Assembly (NCBI GenBank): GCA_964477035.1
Contig: CAYZCW010000001.1
Coordinates: forward strand, 444,480-508,479
Direction of reading: 5' to 3'
Source: SLSG01 sp964477035
Lineage (GTDB): Bacteria > Bacteroidota > Bacteroidia > Bacteroidales > UBA7960
DNA: 64,000 nucleotides
Shown here in pieces: positions 39,981 to 47,555 of this stretch (position 1 is its first letter; each line of letters opens with the position of its first letter). The notes beneath the pieces were generated by a model. It was not told the DNA's origin and did no database searches. It was given only the letters and a program-made list of their open reading frames with translations. A program made the position numbers and the translations under genes.

Positions 39981-41132
39981 ATGAAGACCAGTCCCTATTT
40001 GAACGATGAGCATGACAGGCTCCGCGCCCGTGTGCGGGAATTTGCAGAGAAAGAGATCCGTCCGCTGGCAGCGGCCCTGGACGAAAAGGAAGAGTTTTCC
40101 ATCGAACTGACCCGGAAAATGGGGGAGGCAGGATTTTTCGGAATACAGGCTCCTGCCGAATACGGCGGCAAGGAAATGGATACTTTGTCCTACATCATCA
40201 TTGTGGAAGAGCTGGCCCGTGTGGATTCCTCCCAGGCAGCCACGGTGGCTGCAGTCAACTCACTGGGCCTGGCACCCATCCTGAAATACGGGACCGAGGA
40301 GCAAAAGAAAAAATTCATCCCCCCCTTGTGTACAGGGGAGCGGGTGTGGGCCTTTGGCCTGACCGAAGACAATGCCGGCTCGGATGCCCTGGGCTCGGAA
40401 ACTTCGGCCGAACTGGTCGATGGCCACTGGGTCATCAACGGGTCCAAGTCGCACATCACCAACGCCACCTCCGACATTTCCGGGGGGGTGACCCTGCAGG
40501 CAGTCACCGCCGTGGTGGACGGCAGGAAGCGTTTGTCCACCATCCTGGTGGAAAAGGGTACCCCGGGATTCACCACCGAGAGGATGCTGGGCAAGCTCAT
40601 GTGGCGCTCGAGTGATACGGGACGGCTGCACTTCAGGGACTGCAGGGTCCCGGCAGAAAACCTGCTGGGGGAACCCGGACAGGGCGGACGCATCATGTTG
40701 AACACCCTGGATTCGGGCCGTCTGTCAATCGGTGCCATCGGCCTGGGCCTGGCAAGGGGGGCTTTTGAAGCCGCCCTGGTGCATGCAAAAAAGAGGGAAC
40801 AATTCGGACAACCGATCTCCAAATTCCAGGCCGTCGCCTTCAAGCTGGCCGATATGGACCTGAAAATTGAACTGGCGCGCAATATGCTGTATGCTGCCTG
40901 CTGGAGAAAGGACAACAACCTCCAGTTTGCCAGGGAGGCAGCCATGGCCAAATTGTATACCTCGGAAGTGGCCAGGGAGGTTGCCGATGAGGCGGTTCAG
41001 ATTCTGGGTGCCCGCGGGCTGTTCAAGCCCAATGAGGTGGAACGCTTTTACCGGGACCAGCGGTTGCTGCAGATCGGGGAAGGCACTTCGGAGATTCTCC
41101 GCCTGGTCATTTCCAGGTACCTTGGCGTTTAA
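39981..41132 (+). CDS. Acyl-CoA dehydrogenase (expected isovaleryl-CoA step)
   Basis: 383 residues with all family signatures: FGLTEDNAGSDALG for FAD binding, REQFGQPISKFQA, and QIGEGTSEILRLVI. Glu367 in that last motif is the catalytic base at the usual short/medium-chain site. In true isovaleryl-CoA dehydrogenases the base is instead on helix G and this site is Ala; the helix G position here is Gly (LDSGRLS). So the enzyme is a SCAD-type dehydrogenase by residues, although by position it should make 3-methylcrotonyl-CoA. It follows mccA after 107 AT-rich bases and precedes the IPP isomerase by 11. Confidence 0.88.
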   Translation: MKTSPYLNDEHDRLRARVREFAEKEIRPLAAALDEKEEFSIELTRKMGEAGFFGIQAPAEYGGKEMDTLSYIIIVEELARVDSSQAATVAAVNSLGLAPILKYGTEEQKKKFIPPLCTGERVWAFGLTEDNAGSDALGSETSAELVDGHWVINGSKSHITNATSDISGGVTLQAVTAVVDGRKRLSTILVEKGTPGFTTERMLGKLMWRSSDTGRLHFRDCRVPAENLLGEPGQGGRIMLNTLDSGRLSIGAIGLGLARGAFEAALVHAKKREQFGQPISKFQAVAFKLADMDLKIELARNMLYAACWRKDNNLQFAREAAMAKLYTSEVAREVADEAVQILGARGLFKPNEVERFYRDQRLLQIGEGTSEILRLVISRYLGV

Positions 41133-41143
41133 GCCGTCACATA

Positions 41144-42142
41144 ATGGAAGACCGCAAGAAAGACCATATCGAACTGGCTTTTGAGTCACAGACCCCGGGC
41201 AGCATGGCGGACCCCCGTTTCTATTATGAGCCGCTGCTCAGCCCCCATCCGGGCGATGTCATCCCCCGGACCCTTTTTGCAGGAAAGACCTTACGCCTTC
41301 CCATCTGGGTTTCCAGCATGACGGGCGGCACCCGCATGGCGGGTACCATAAACCGCAACCTGGCAAGGGCCTGCCGGGAGTTCGGAATGGGCATGGGCCT
41401 GGGATCCTGCCGCATCATCCTGGAGGACGATCGCTACCTGCCTGATTTTGATATGCGGGACCTGATCGGGGAAGACCTGCCCCTGTTTGCCAACCTCGGC
41501 ATCAACCAGCTTGAGATCCTGATACGGGAGAAGCGCCTGGATGATTTGCCGGTTCTGGTACACAAGCTGCGGGCCGATGGCCTGATCATCCATGTCAACC
41601 CTTTTCAGGAGTGGTTCCAGCCGGAAGGAGACCGGCTGGAAAAAACAGCCCTTGAGAGCCTGCAGGTGTTGATGGAATATGCCGCCTTTCCGGTCATTGT
41701 TAAGGAGGTCGGTCAGGGCATGGGTTACCATAGCCTCCGGGAATTGCTGGCCCTGCCACTGGCCGCCATTGAATTTGGGGCTTTCGGCGGCACGAATTTT
41801 TCCAGGGTGGAAATGCTCCGCAACACCGCTGCCGGGCAGGACCTGCTGGAGCCCCTCGCCCGGATAGGCCATGATGCCGGGCAGATGGTTCACATGGTGA
41901 ACAGCATCCTGGACACGGAGCCGGATCTTGTCCGTTGCCGCCAGCTGATCATTTCGGGCGGGGTAAAAACCTTTCTGGACGGGTACTATCTGACCCATAA
42001 ATCCGCCCTGCCTGCCATTTACGGGCAGGCCTCGGGTTTCCTGAAACATGCCAGGGAGGATTACGGCCAACTGAAAGAGTTCGTGGAAATGCAGGTGAAG
42101 GGCCTGCAGCTGGCCTATGCCTTTCTGCGTATCCGGGAATAG
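41144..42142 (+). CDS. fni: Type 2 isopentenyl-diphosphate isomerase (FMN)
   Basis: 332 residues. RKKDHIELAF at the start, SSMTGGT, the flavin/substrate loop HVNPFQEWFQPEGD and KEVGQGM are hallmarks of IDI-2 (Fni). It interconverts IPP and DMAPP using reduced FMN and Mg. The middle section between 60 and 110 differs slightly from Staphylococcus enzymes but the key residues remain. Sits between the acyl-CoA dehydrogenase and HMG-CoA reductase genes. Confidence 0.94.
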   Translation: MEDRKKDHIELAFESQTPGSMADPRFYYEPLLSPHPGDVIPRTLFAGKTLRLPIWVSSMTGGTRMAGTINRNLARACREFGMGMGLGSCRIILEDDRYLPDFDMRDLIGEDLPLFANLGINQLEILIREKRLDDLPVLVHKLRADGLIIHVNPFQEWFQPEGDRLEKTALESLQVLMEYAAFPVIVKEVGQGMGYHSLRELLALPLAAIEFGAFGGTNFSRVEMLRNTAAGQDLLEPLARIGHDAGQMVHMVNSILDTEPDLVRCRQLIISGGVKTFLDGYYLTHKSALPAIYGQASGFLKHAREDYGQLKEFVEMQVKGLQLAYAFLRIRE

Positions 42143-42163
42143 CTGCCGCAAACGCATCGTTTT

Positions 42164-43483
42164 ATGTCCGAAAACAGACTGATTCAAGGCTTCTCCAAGC
42201 TGACTTCCAACGAGAAGCGGGGACTTGCTGCCCGGCTCACCAAAGACCCGCAGGCGTCCCTGCGCATCATGGCATCGTTTTTTCACCCTGAGCAGGAGGT
42301 GCATAAGGTCCTTTCGTCCTTCAGTGAGAACACCCTGACAAATTACCCGCTTCCCTATTCGGTCGCCCCCAACTTCCTGATCAATGGCCGTCTGTACATG
42401 GTGCCCATGGTGATCGAGGAAAGTTCAGTGGTGGCCGCTGCCAGCGCTGCTGCCCGTTTCTGGGCTTCGCGCGGGGGCTTCCGTGCCCGGGTCAACGGGA
42501 CCGAAAAGACCGGGCAGCTTCACTTCAGGTTCACCGGGGATGCGGGCTGGCTGGAAAACCAGATGCCCCGGCTGGACAAAGAGTTGCGCCAGCGTACCGT
42601 TGAGATGTCGGCCAATATGGTCAAACGGGGCGGGGGCATCACCTCCCTGCAGCTTCGCCCCTTGCCGGAGGCCGGGGCGGACTGCTACCAGCTCCTGGTG
42701 GGGTTTGAAACAGCAGATGCCATGGGGGCCAACTTCATCAATTCCGTTCTGGAAGAATTTGCGGCCGGCATGCGTGATTTTTTTGATGCCCATGCAGATG
42801 AATCCGGGGGGGCGTATGAAACCCTGATGGCCATTCTTTCCAATTACACCCCCGGTTGTACCGTGAGCGTGGAAGTGTCCTGTCCCCTGGAACAGCTGGG
42901 AGTGACCGGTGGCCTTGAGGCCCCGGAGTTTGCCCGGCGTTTTGAAAGGGCCGTCCGGATCGCCACGGAAGATCCCTACCGGGCCACCACCCACAACAAG
43001 GGCATCATGAACGGGGTGGATGCCGTGGTGCTCGCCACCGGCAATGATTTCCGGGCCGTGGAGGCGGCTGCGCACGCCCATGCTTGCCGAAGCGGCCAGT
43101 ACCGCTCCCTGAGCCGGGCCTCGGTGGAGGCAGGGCGTTTTTCTTTTTCCCTGGAGATGCCCCTGGCCCTCGGAACCCTGGGCGGGCTGACCCGCCTGCA
43201 TCCACTGGCCGACCTCTCACTGGAAATCCTCGGCAGGCCCGGGGCCCGGGACCTGATGATGATTGCCGGGGCCGCCGGACTGGCCAACAATTTTGCCGCG
43301 GTGCGGTCGCTCGTGACGACCGGCATCCAGGCGGGGCATATGCGCATGCACCTCCCCAACATCCTGCTTCAGCTTGGGGCGACGCCCGGGGAGCAGGAAG
43401 CGGCCCTGGGCTGGTTCAGGGATAAAAAAACCAGCCACCAGGCGGTGTCGGATTATTTAAAGACATTGCGGAATAAAACCTGA
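42164..43483 (+). CDS. mvaA: HMG-CoA reductase, class II
   Basis: 439 residues, class II size. Catalytic Glu85 in VIEESSVVAAAS, nucleotide-binding DAMGAN, Lys279 in TTHNKGIMNG, and His392 in GHMRMH. Reduces HMG-CoA to mevalonate with NAD(P)H. Class II enzymes also work backwards in mevalonate degraders, but the downstream kinase and decarboxylase genes fix the direction as synthesis here. Seven bases before the GHMP kinase gene. Confidence 0.95.
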   Translation: MSENRLIQGFSKLTSNEKRGLAARLTKDPQASLRIMASFFHPEQEVHKVLSSFSENTLTNYPLPYSVAPNFLINGRLYMVPMVIEESSVVAAASAAARFWASRGGFRARVNGTEKTGQLHFRFTGDAGWLENQMPRLDKELRQRTVEMSANMVKRGGGITSLQLRPLPEAGADCYQLLVGFETADAMGANFINSVLEEFAAGMRDFFDAHADESGGAYETLMAILSNYTPGCTVSVEVSCPLEQLGVTGGLEAPEFARRFERAVRIATEDPYRATTHNKGIMNGVDAVVLATGNDFRAVEAAAHAHACRSGQYRSLSRASVEAGRFSFSLEMPLALGTLGGLTRLHPLADLSLEILGRPGARDLMMIAGAAGLANNFAAVRSLVTTGIQAGHMRMHLPNILLQLGATPGEQEAALGWFRDKKTSHQAVSDYLKTLRNKT

Positions 43484-43490
43484 GGGGCCC

Positions 43491-44429
43491 ATGCAGACAC
43501 TGCAGTTCCGGTCGAACGGGAAACTGATGATCAGCGGCGAATACCTGGTACTGGCAGGTGCCAGGGCCCTGGCCATCCCGGTTCGTTACGGGCAGTCCCT
43601 GACCGTGCAGTGCCGCCCGGCCCCTTGCCTGCAGATAGGATGGTCCTCCCGGCAGTCGGGCAGGGAGTGGTTCCGGGCCACGTTTCATGGGGAGGCCCTG
43701 GAGGCAGCAGATGCATCCGACGGACACACGGCAAAAACCCTGCAGCGGCTGCTGATCGCCTGCAGGAAACTGAACCCTGCATTCCTTTCCGCTCCGGCAA
43801 GCTGGCAGGTGGAAACGGAGCTGGAGTTTGACCGGAACTGGGGCCTGGGAAGCAGCTCCACTCTGGTTTCCAATCTGGCCCTTTGGGCCGGCGCCGATCC
43901 CTACCGCTTGCTTTTTGCCACCCTGGGAGGCTCCGGCTATGACCTTGCGTGCGCCCGCAGCCATACCGGCATACTGTATAAGTACCGGGGTGCGGACCGG
44001 GCTCCGGAAGTGAGCACAGCGGTCTTCCGGCCTTCTTTTTCCGGACAGCTGGGTTTTGTTTACACCGGCAGGAAGCAGGACACCCCAGTCAGCCTCAGCC
44101 GCTTTTCTCCGGGGGATGTCCCGAAGGCTGACGTCCGGGAGGTTTCCCGGCTCTCACTGGAGATGGCCGGGGCCGGCGACCTGGCCTCCTTCATGGACCT
44201 GATGTCCGCCCATGAAAGGATCGTCGGACGGGTAACCGGGCAGGTACCGGTGCAGCCTGCACGCTTCCCCGGTTTTGAGGGCGCCCTGAAGTCGCTCGGT
44301 GCCTGGGGCGGCGACTTTCTGCTGGCTGCCTCCCCCCGCGACCTGGGATGGCAGCGTGACTATTTCAAGGCCAGGGGGCTGCATACCTTCATCCCATTCG
44401 ATGACATGATCCTAAAAAAATCCCCATGA
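43491..44429 (+). CDS. GYDIA-type GHMP kinase, candidate phosphomevalonate kinase
   Basis: 312 residues. GHMP fold with NGKLMISGEYLVLAGARALA, the P-loop-like WGLGSSSTLVSNLALW, and GGSGYDLACARSHTG, the motif (here GYDLA) after which NCBI calls this Bacteroidetes family GYDIA. It overlaps mvaD by 4 bases. Bacteroidetes mevalonate clusters usually lack a recognisable phosphomevalonate kinase, and this family fills the place, so phosphorylation of mevalonate 5-phosphate is inferred but not shown by sequence. Confidence 0.85.
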   Translation: MQTLQFRSNGKLMISGEYLVLAGARALAIPVRYGQSLTVQCRPAPCLQIGWSSRQSGREWFRATFHGEALEAADASDGHTAKTLQRLLIACRKLNPAFLSAPASWQVETELEFDRNWGLGSSSTLVSNLALWAGADPYRLLFATLGGSGYDLACARSHTGILYKYRGADRAPEVSTAVFRPSFSGQLGFVYTGRKQDTPVSLSRFSPGDVPKADVREVSRLSLEMAGAGDLASFMDLMSAHERIVGRVTGQVPVQPARFPGFEGALKSLGAWGGDFLLAASPRDLGWQRDYFKARGLHTFIPFDDMILKKSP

Positions 44430-45556
44430 ATCATCTTGAGAAGCAATACCTGGAGCAGGGGCTGGAGCCCGGCCGCAAGGATATCCCCGACAGGGGCGTC
44501 ACAGCCTGGGAGGGGCCATCGAACATTGCCCTTGTCAAATACTGGGGAAAATACCCCGGGCAGTTGCCCATGAACCCTTCACTGAGCTTCACCCTGAAGA
44601 ACAGTGTGGTAAGGGTTCGGATGGGGTTTGAGAAAGCCGGCAGGACCGAAGCCGGGCTGCAGGCCTTCCTGCTTAACGGGGCGCCCCATGCCGGGTTCCG
44701 AAAGCGGGTGGCGGCCTACCTGGATGAGGTTACGCCCTTTTTTCCCTTCCTTTCAGCCATGGCACTGAGCGTTCACAGCGAGAGCTCCTTCCCGCACTCT
44801 GCCGGTATTGCATCCTCGGCAGCAGCCTTCAGTGCCCTGGCCTTGTGCCTGTGTGCGATAGAGCGTGACCTGGTGGCCGGGAGCGGCGGCTGGCAGCAGG
44901 ATGATGATTTTGTCCGGAAGGCTTCTTTCATGGCCCGCCTGGGAAGCGGCAGCGCGAGCCGCTCCGTGGAAGGGGGGTTGGTGGTGTGGGGGAGGTGCGA
45001 AGCCTTTCCGGGCAGCAGCGATCTGTATGCCAAAGGCCTGCCAGAGGAGGCTGTGGATCCCCGGTTCATGACCCTCCGCGATGCCGTGCTCGTGGTGGAT
45101 GACAGCGCCAAGAAAGTGAGCAGTTCCGCCGGCCATGCCCTGATGGATGGCCACGCCTACCGCCAGGGGCGGTTCGCCCAGGCCACGGCCAACATGGAAC
45201 GCATGGCCCGGGCCCTGACAAGCGGCGATGAAGGACTTTTTTTCAGGGTGACCGAACAGGAAGCCCTTAGCCTGCACAGCCTGATGATGTCGTCCGATCC
45301 GGGCTACCTGCTGATGAAACCGGCCACCCTGGAGGTGCTCGACCGCATCACCACGTTCCGTGAGAGGACGGGCCTTGGTTTGGGGTTCACCATGGATGCC
45401 GGTCCGAATGTCCATCTGGTCTATTTCCAGCGGGATGCCGTTGCAGTAAAAGCCTTTGTGGAAGAAAGCCTGGTTCCCTTGTGTGCCGGGGGGCGCTGGA
45501 TCGACGACGCCCTGGGCCGGGGGGGGCGGCCATTCAATTCCGGCAGCCATGGATAA
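44426..45556 (+). CDS. mvaD: Diphosphomevalonate decarboxylase
   Basis: 376 residues. NIALVKYWGK near the start, the GHMP phosphate loop SAGIASSAAAFSALAL, ARLGSGSASRSVEGG and FTMDAGPNVHLVYF with the catalytic Asp are specific for mevalonate-diphosphate decarboxylase. Converts mevalonate diphosphate to IPP using ATP. Overlaps both neighbours (ATGA with the GHMP kinase, 8 bases with mevalonate kinase), showing tight coupling. Confidence 0.95.
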   Translation: MNHLEKQYLEQGLEPGRKDIPDRGVTAWEGPSNIALVKYWGKYPGQLPMNPSLSFTLKNSVVRVRMGFEKAGRTEAGLQAFLLNGAPHAGFRKRVAAYLDEVTPFFPFLSAMALSVHSESSFPHSAGIASSAAAFSALALCLCAIERDLVAGSGGWQQDDDFVRKASFMARLGSGSASRSVEGGLVVWGRCEAFPGSSDLYAKGLPEEAVDPRFMTLRDAVLVVDDSAKKVSSSAGHALMDGHAYRQGRFAQATANMERMARALTSGDEGLFFRVTEQEALSLHSLMMSSDPGYLLMKPATLEVLDRITTFRERTGLGLGFTMDAGPNVHLVYFQRDAVAVKAFVEESLVPLCAGGRWIDDALGRGGRPFNSGSHG

Positions 45557-46595
45557 TCCCGCCAGACCCTTCTATGCCAAGGTGCTGCTGTTCGGGGAGT
45601 ACAGCCTGCTCCTGGGATCGGCCGCCCTGACCATTCCTTACAGGGGCTTTGCCGGGACCTTGCAGCCAGGCAGGCCGCCGGAAGGCTTGCGGGAAGCCCG
45701 GGCCTCCAACCGGCAGCTGCGGGCGTTTTACGGGTTTCTGTCGGGGGGCCAGCCCCCTGCCGGCCTGCCGGAAAATGAAACAGCCCCTCCGGGGAATCCG
45801 GCGCGAGCAAAGCTCCGGGGCGGCATCCGGCAGGACAGGATGGATTTTCATGGTTTTCTGGACCTGGCACGGTTCTCAGCTGATTTAAAAGAAGGCCTCT
45901 GGTTCCGTTCGTCTATCCCATCGGGCTACGGGATGGGCAGCTCGGGTGCCCTTGTGGCCGCGGTGTATGACCGCTACCGGGCCGGGTCCCGGGCGCCGGC
46001 CGGGAAGGCGGATTTGGCCTCTGAGGAGGAGGAACAACGCCTCCCGGTCCTGAAGGACAGCTTGGGCCGGATGGAGTCCTATTTCCATGGCTCCAGCAGC
46101 GGCATTGATCCCCTGAGCTGCTACCTGGGAGCCCCCCTGCTGATGGAGGCCACGGACCGGTTGAGAACGGCCACCTTGCCCGAGAACATCCCCGGCGAAA
46201 ACGCCCGTTTCTTTCTGATAGACACCGGCTCTGCCGGAAACACGGGCCCCCTGGTCCGTTCCTTCCTGGATAAGGCACAACAACCTTCTTTCAGCGCCCT
46301 GCTGCAAGAGCGGGTCATTCCAGCCACGAATGCCTGTATTCAGGCCCTGATGGACGGAGAAACAGGCCGCCTGGGCCAGTTCATCCGGGAACTGTCTTTC
46401 CTTCAGTTGCAGCACTTCCGGGAGATGATCCCCGGACCCATGACCGGTGTCTGGGAAAAGGGGCTGGCCGATGGAACCTTTGCCCTCAAGCTGTGCGGCT
46501 CTGGTGGGGGCGGGTTCCTGTTGGGTTATGATACCGGCCAGGGGGAGACGGCCTCCCACCTGCCCCGGGGGAGCATTCCTCTTCCTCTTTGCTGA
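45549..46595 (+). CDS. mvk: Mevalonate kinase
   Basis: 348 residues from ATG 45549 (MDNPARPFYAKVLLFGEYSL). GHMP motifs: KVLLFGEYSLL, IPSGYGMGSSGALVAAVYDR, HGSSSGIDPLSCYLGAPLL with the catalytic Asp, and LCGSGGGGFLLGY. The nucleotide loop and SGIDPLS fit Bacteroidetes mevalonate kinases; an insertion of about 40 residues (proline/charged, 65-105) makes it a little long. Last gene of the isoprenoid series. Confidence 0.9.
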   Translation: MDNPARPFYAKVLLFGEYSLLLGSAALTIPYRGFAGTLQPGRPPEGLREARASNRQLRAFYGFLSGGQPPAGLPENETAPPGNPARAKLRGGIRQDRMDFHGFLDLARFSADLKEGLWFRSSIPSGYGMGSSGALVAAVYDRYRAGSRAPAGKADLASEEEEQRLPVLKDSLGRMESYFHGSSSGIDPLSCYLGAPLLMEATDRLRTATLPENIPGENARFFLIDTGSAGNTGPLVRSFLDKAQQPSFSALLQERVIPATNACIQALMDGETGRLGQFIRELSFLQLQHFREMIPGPMTGVWEKGLADGTFALKLCGSGGGGFLLGYDTGQGETASHLPRGSIPLPLC

Positions 46596-46640
46596 CCTTC
46601 CCTGCCCGACCCCCTGGCCTGTTTCCTGCGAAAAAAGGAC

Positions 46641-46648
46641 TACTTTTG
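46641..46648 (+). promoter_or_regulatory. Bacteroidetes -7 box (TACTTTTG) before the YgjV-like gene
   Basis: Exact TAnnTTTG match in the 87-base gap after mevalonate kinase; the next gene starts 35 bases further. Suggests that the isoprenoid operon ends and a new unit starts here. Confidence 0.5.
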
Positions 46649-46655
46649 CAAGGCA

Positions 46656-46676
46656 TCCTGTGGGAGGTCCACAGGA
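46656..46676 (+). promoter_or_regulatory. Hairpin in the 5' leader of the YgjV-like gene
   Basis: TCCTGTGG-GAGGT-CCACAGGA, a perfect 8-bp stem with 5-base loop ending 6 bases before the ATG at 46683. Close enough to influence ribosome access; it could also be an operator. Confidence 0.4.
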
Positions 46677-46682
46677 AAACGG

Positions 46683-47327
46683 ATGGCTATGGAACAAAAC
46701 ATACTGGAGTGGATTGGATACGCGGGCTCGGTCATCATCGCCGTCAGCATGACGATGAGCTCCATCGTGAAATTCAGGCTGATCAACCTGGCGGGTGCGG
46801 CGCTTTTTTCTTTGTACGGGCTGTTGATCGGGGCGGTGCCCGTGGCCCTGCTCAATGGGTTCATTGTGGCGGTGGACCTGTATTACCTTCATGGCATTTT
46901 TTCCAAAAAGGAGGTCTTTGAAACCCTGGAGGTGCGCAGCGACAACCGCTACCTTCTGAGATTCCTGGAATTCCATGCCGGGGACATCAGGCGGTTCTTC
47001 CCCGGTTTCAACTATGTGGCCGGACAGGACACGGTCAGCTTTTTTATTTTGCGCGACATGGCCGTGGCCGGTTTGTTTCTGGCCCGCCGCACGGGTAAAG
47101 GGACCCTGGAGGTGGCACTGGATTATGTGATTCCTGAATACAGGGACTTTAAAAACGGTAAATTCGTGTACCACCACCTGGGACGGAAGTTTGCCGATGC
47201 CGGCATCCGGGAGGTCGTTGCCGGCGGGCACACGCCCGAACACAGAAAATACCTTGAAAAGCTGGGCTTCCGGCAGCAAGACAGCGGGTTATTCAGGCTT
47301 GTCCTGCCGCCCCCGCAAAAGCCGTAA
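46683..47327 (+). CDS. YgjV-like membrane protein with C-terminal GNAT-like domain
   Basis: 214 residues. The first 75 hold three helices (WIGYAGSVIIAVSMTMSSIV, INLAGAALFSLYGLLIGAVP, LLNGFIVAVDLYYLHGIF), as in the YgjV inner-membrane family. The rest is soluble; DYVIPEYRDFKNGKFVYHH, then GHTPEHRKYLEKLGF, is the order of an acetyl-CoA-binding loop and the last strands of a GNAT fold, though the canonical Q/RxxGxG/A loop is degenerate. Function unknown. Confidence 0.75.
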   Translation: MAMEQNILEWIGYAGSVIIAVSMTMSSIVKFRLINLAGAALFSLYGLLIGAVPVALLNGFIVAVDLYYLHGIFSKKEVFETLEVRSDNRYLLRFLEFHAGDIRRFFPGFNYVAGQDTVSFFILRDMAVAGLFLARRTGKGTLEVALDYVIPEYRDFKNGKFVYHHLGRKFADAGIREVVAGGHTPEHRKYLEKLGFRQQDSGLFRLVLPPPQKP

Positions 47328-47555
47328 TCCGGTCCGTTCGCTGCTGCCTTGTATCTGTCGTGGCTTCGCCGGCTCAGGTTCTGACCGGTCGCTGCCACCC
47401 TGGCGCCCGTCCCGTCTACGCAGGCCTTTCATCCTGCCTGCCGGGAGACCCCCGGGAGCGCACCCGGTTCGAATGAAGGCCACAGTTGTTTTGCAACGGG
47501 CTTTTCTTTATCTTTCGGTCGGATAACGATTTGTCGTCACACCAACACCCCCGTC

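Noticed and set aside
42164..43483. Mevalonate degradation (reverse HMG-CoA reductase) operon
   Set aside because: The downstream kinases, decarboxylase and IPP isomerase only make sense for synthesis, and HMG-CoA lyase is missing.
47328..47555. Coding sequence in the 228-base gap before the porin
   Set aside because: Short open frames exist but none has a credible start, composition or domain.
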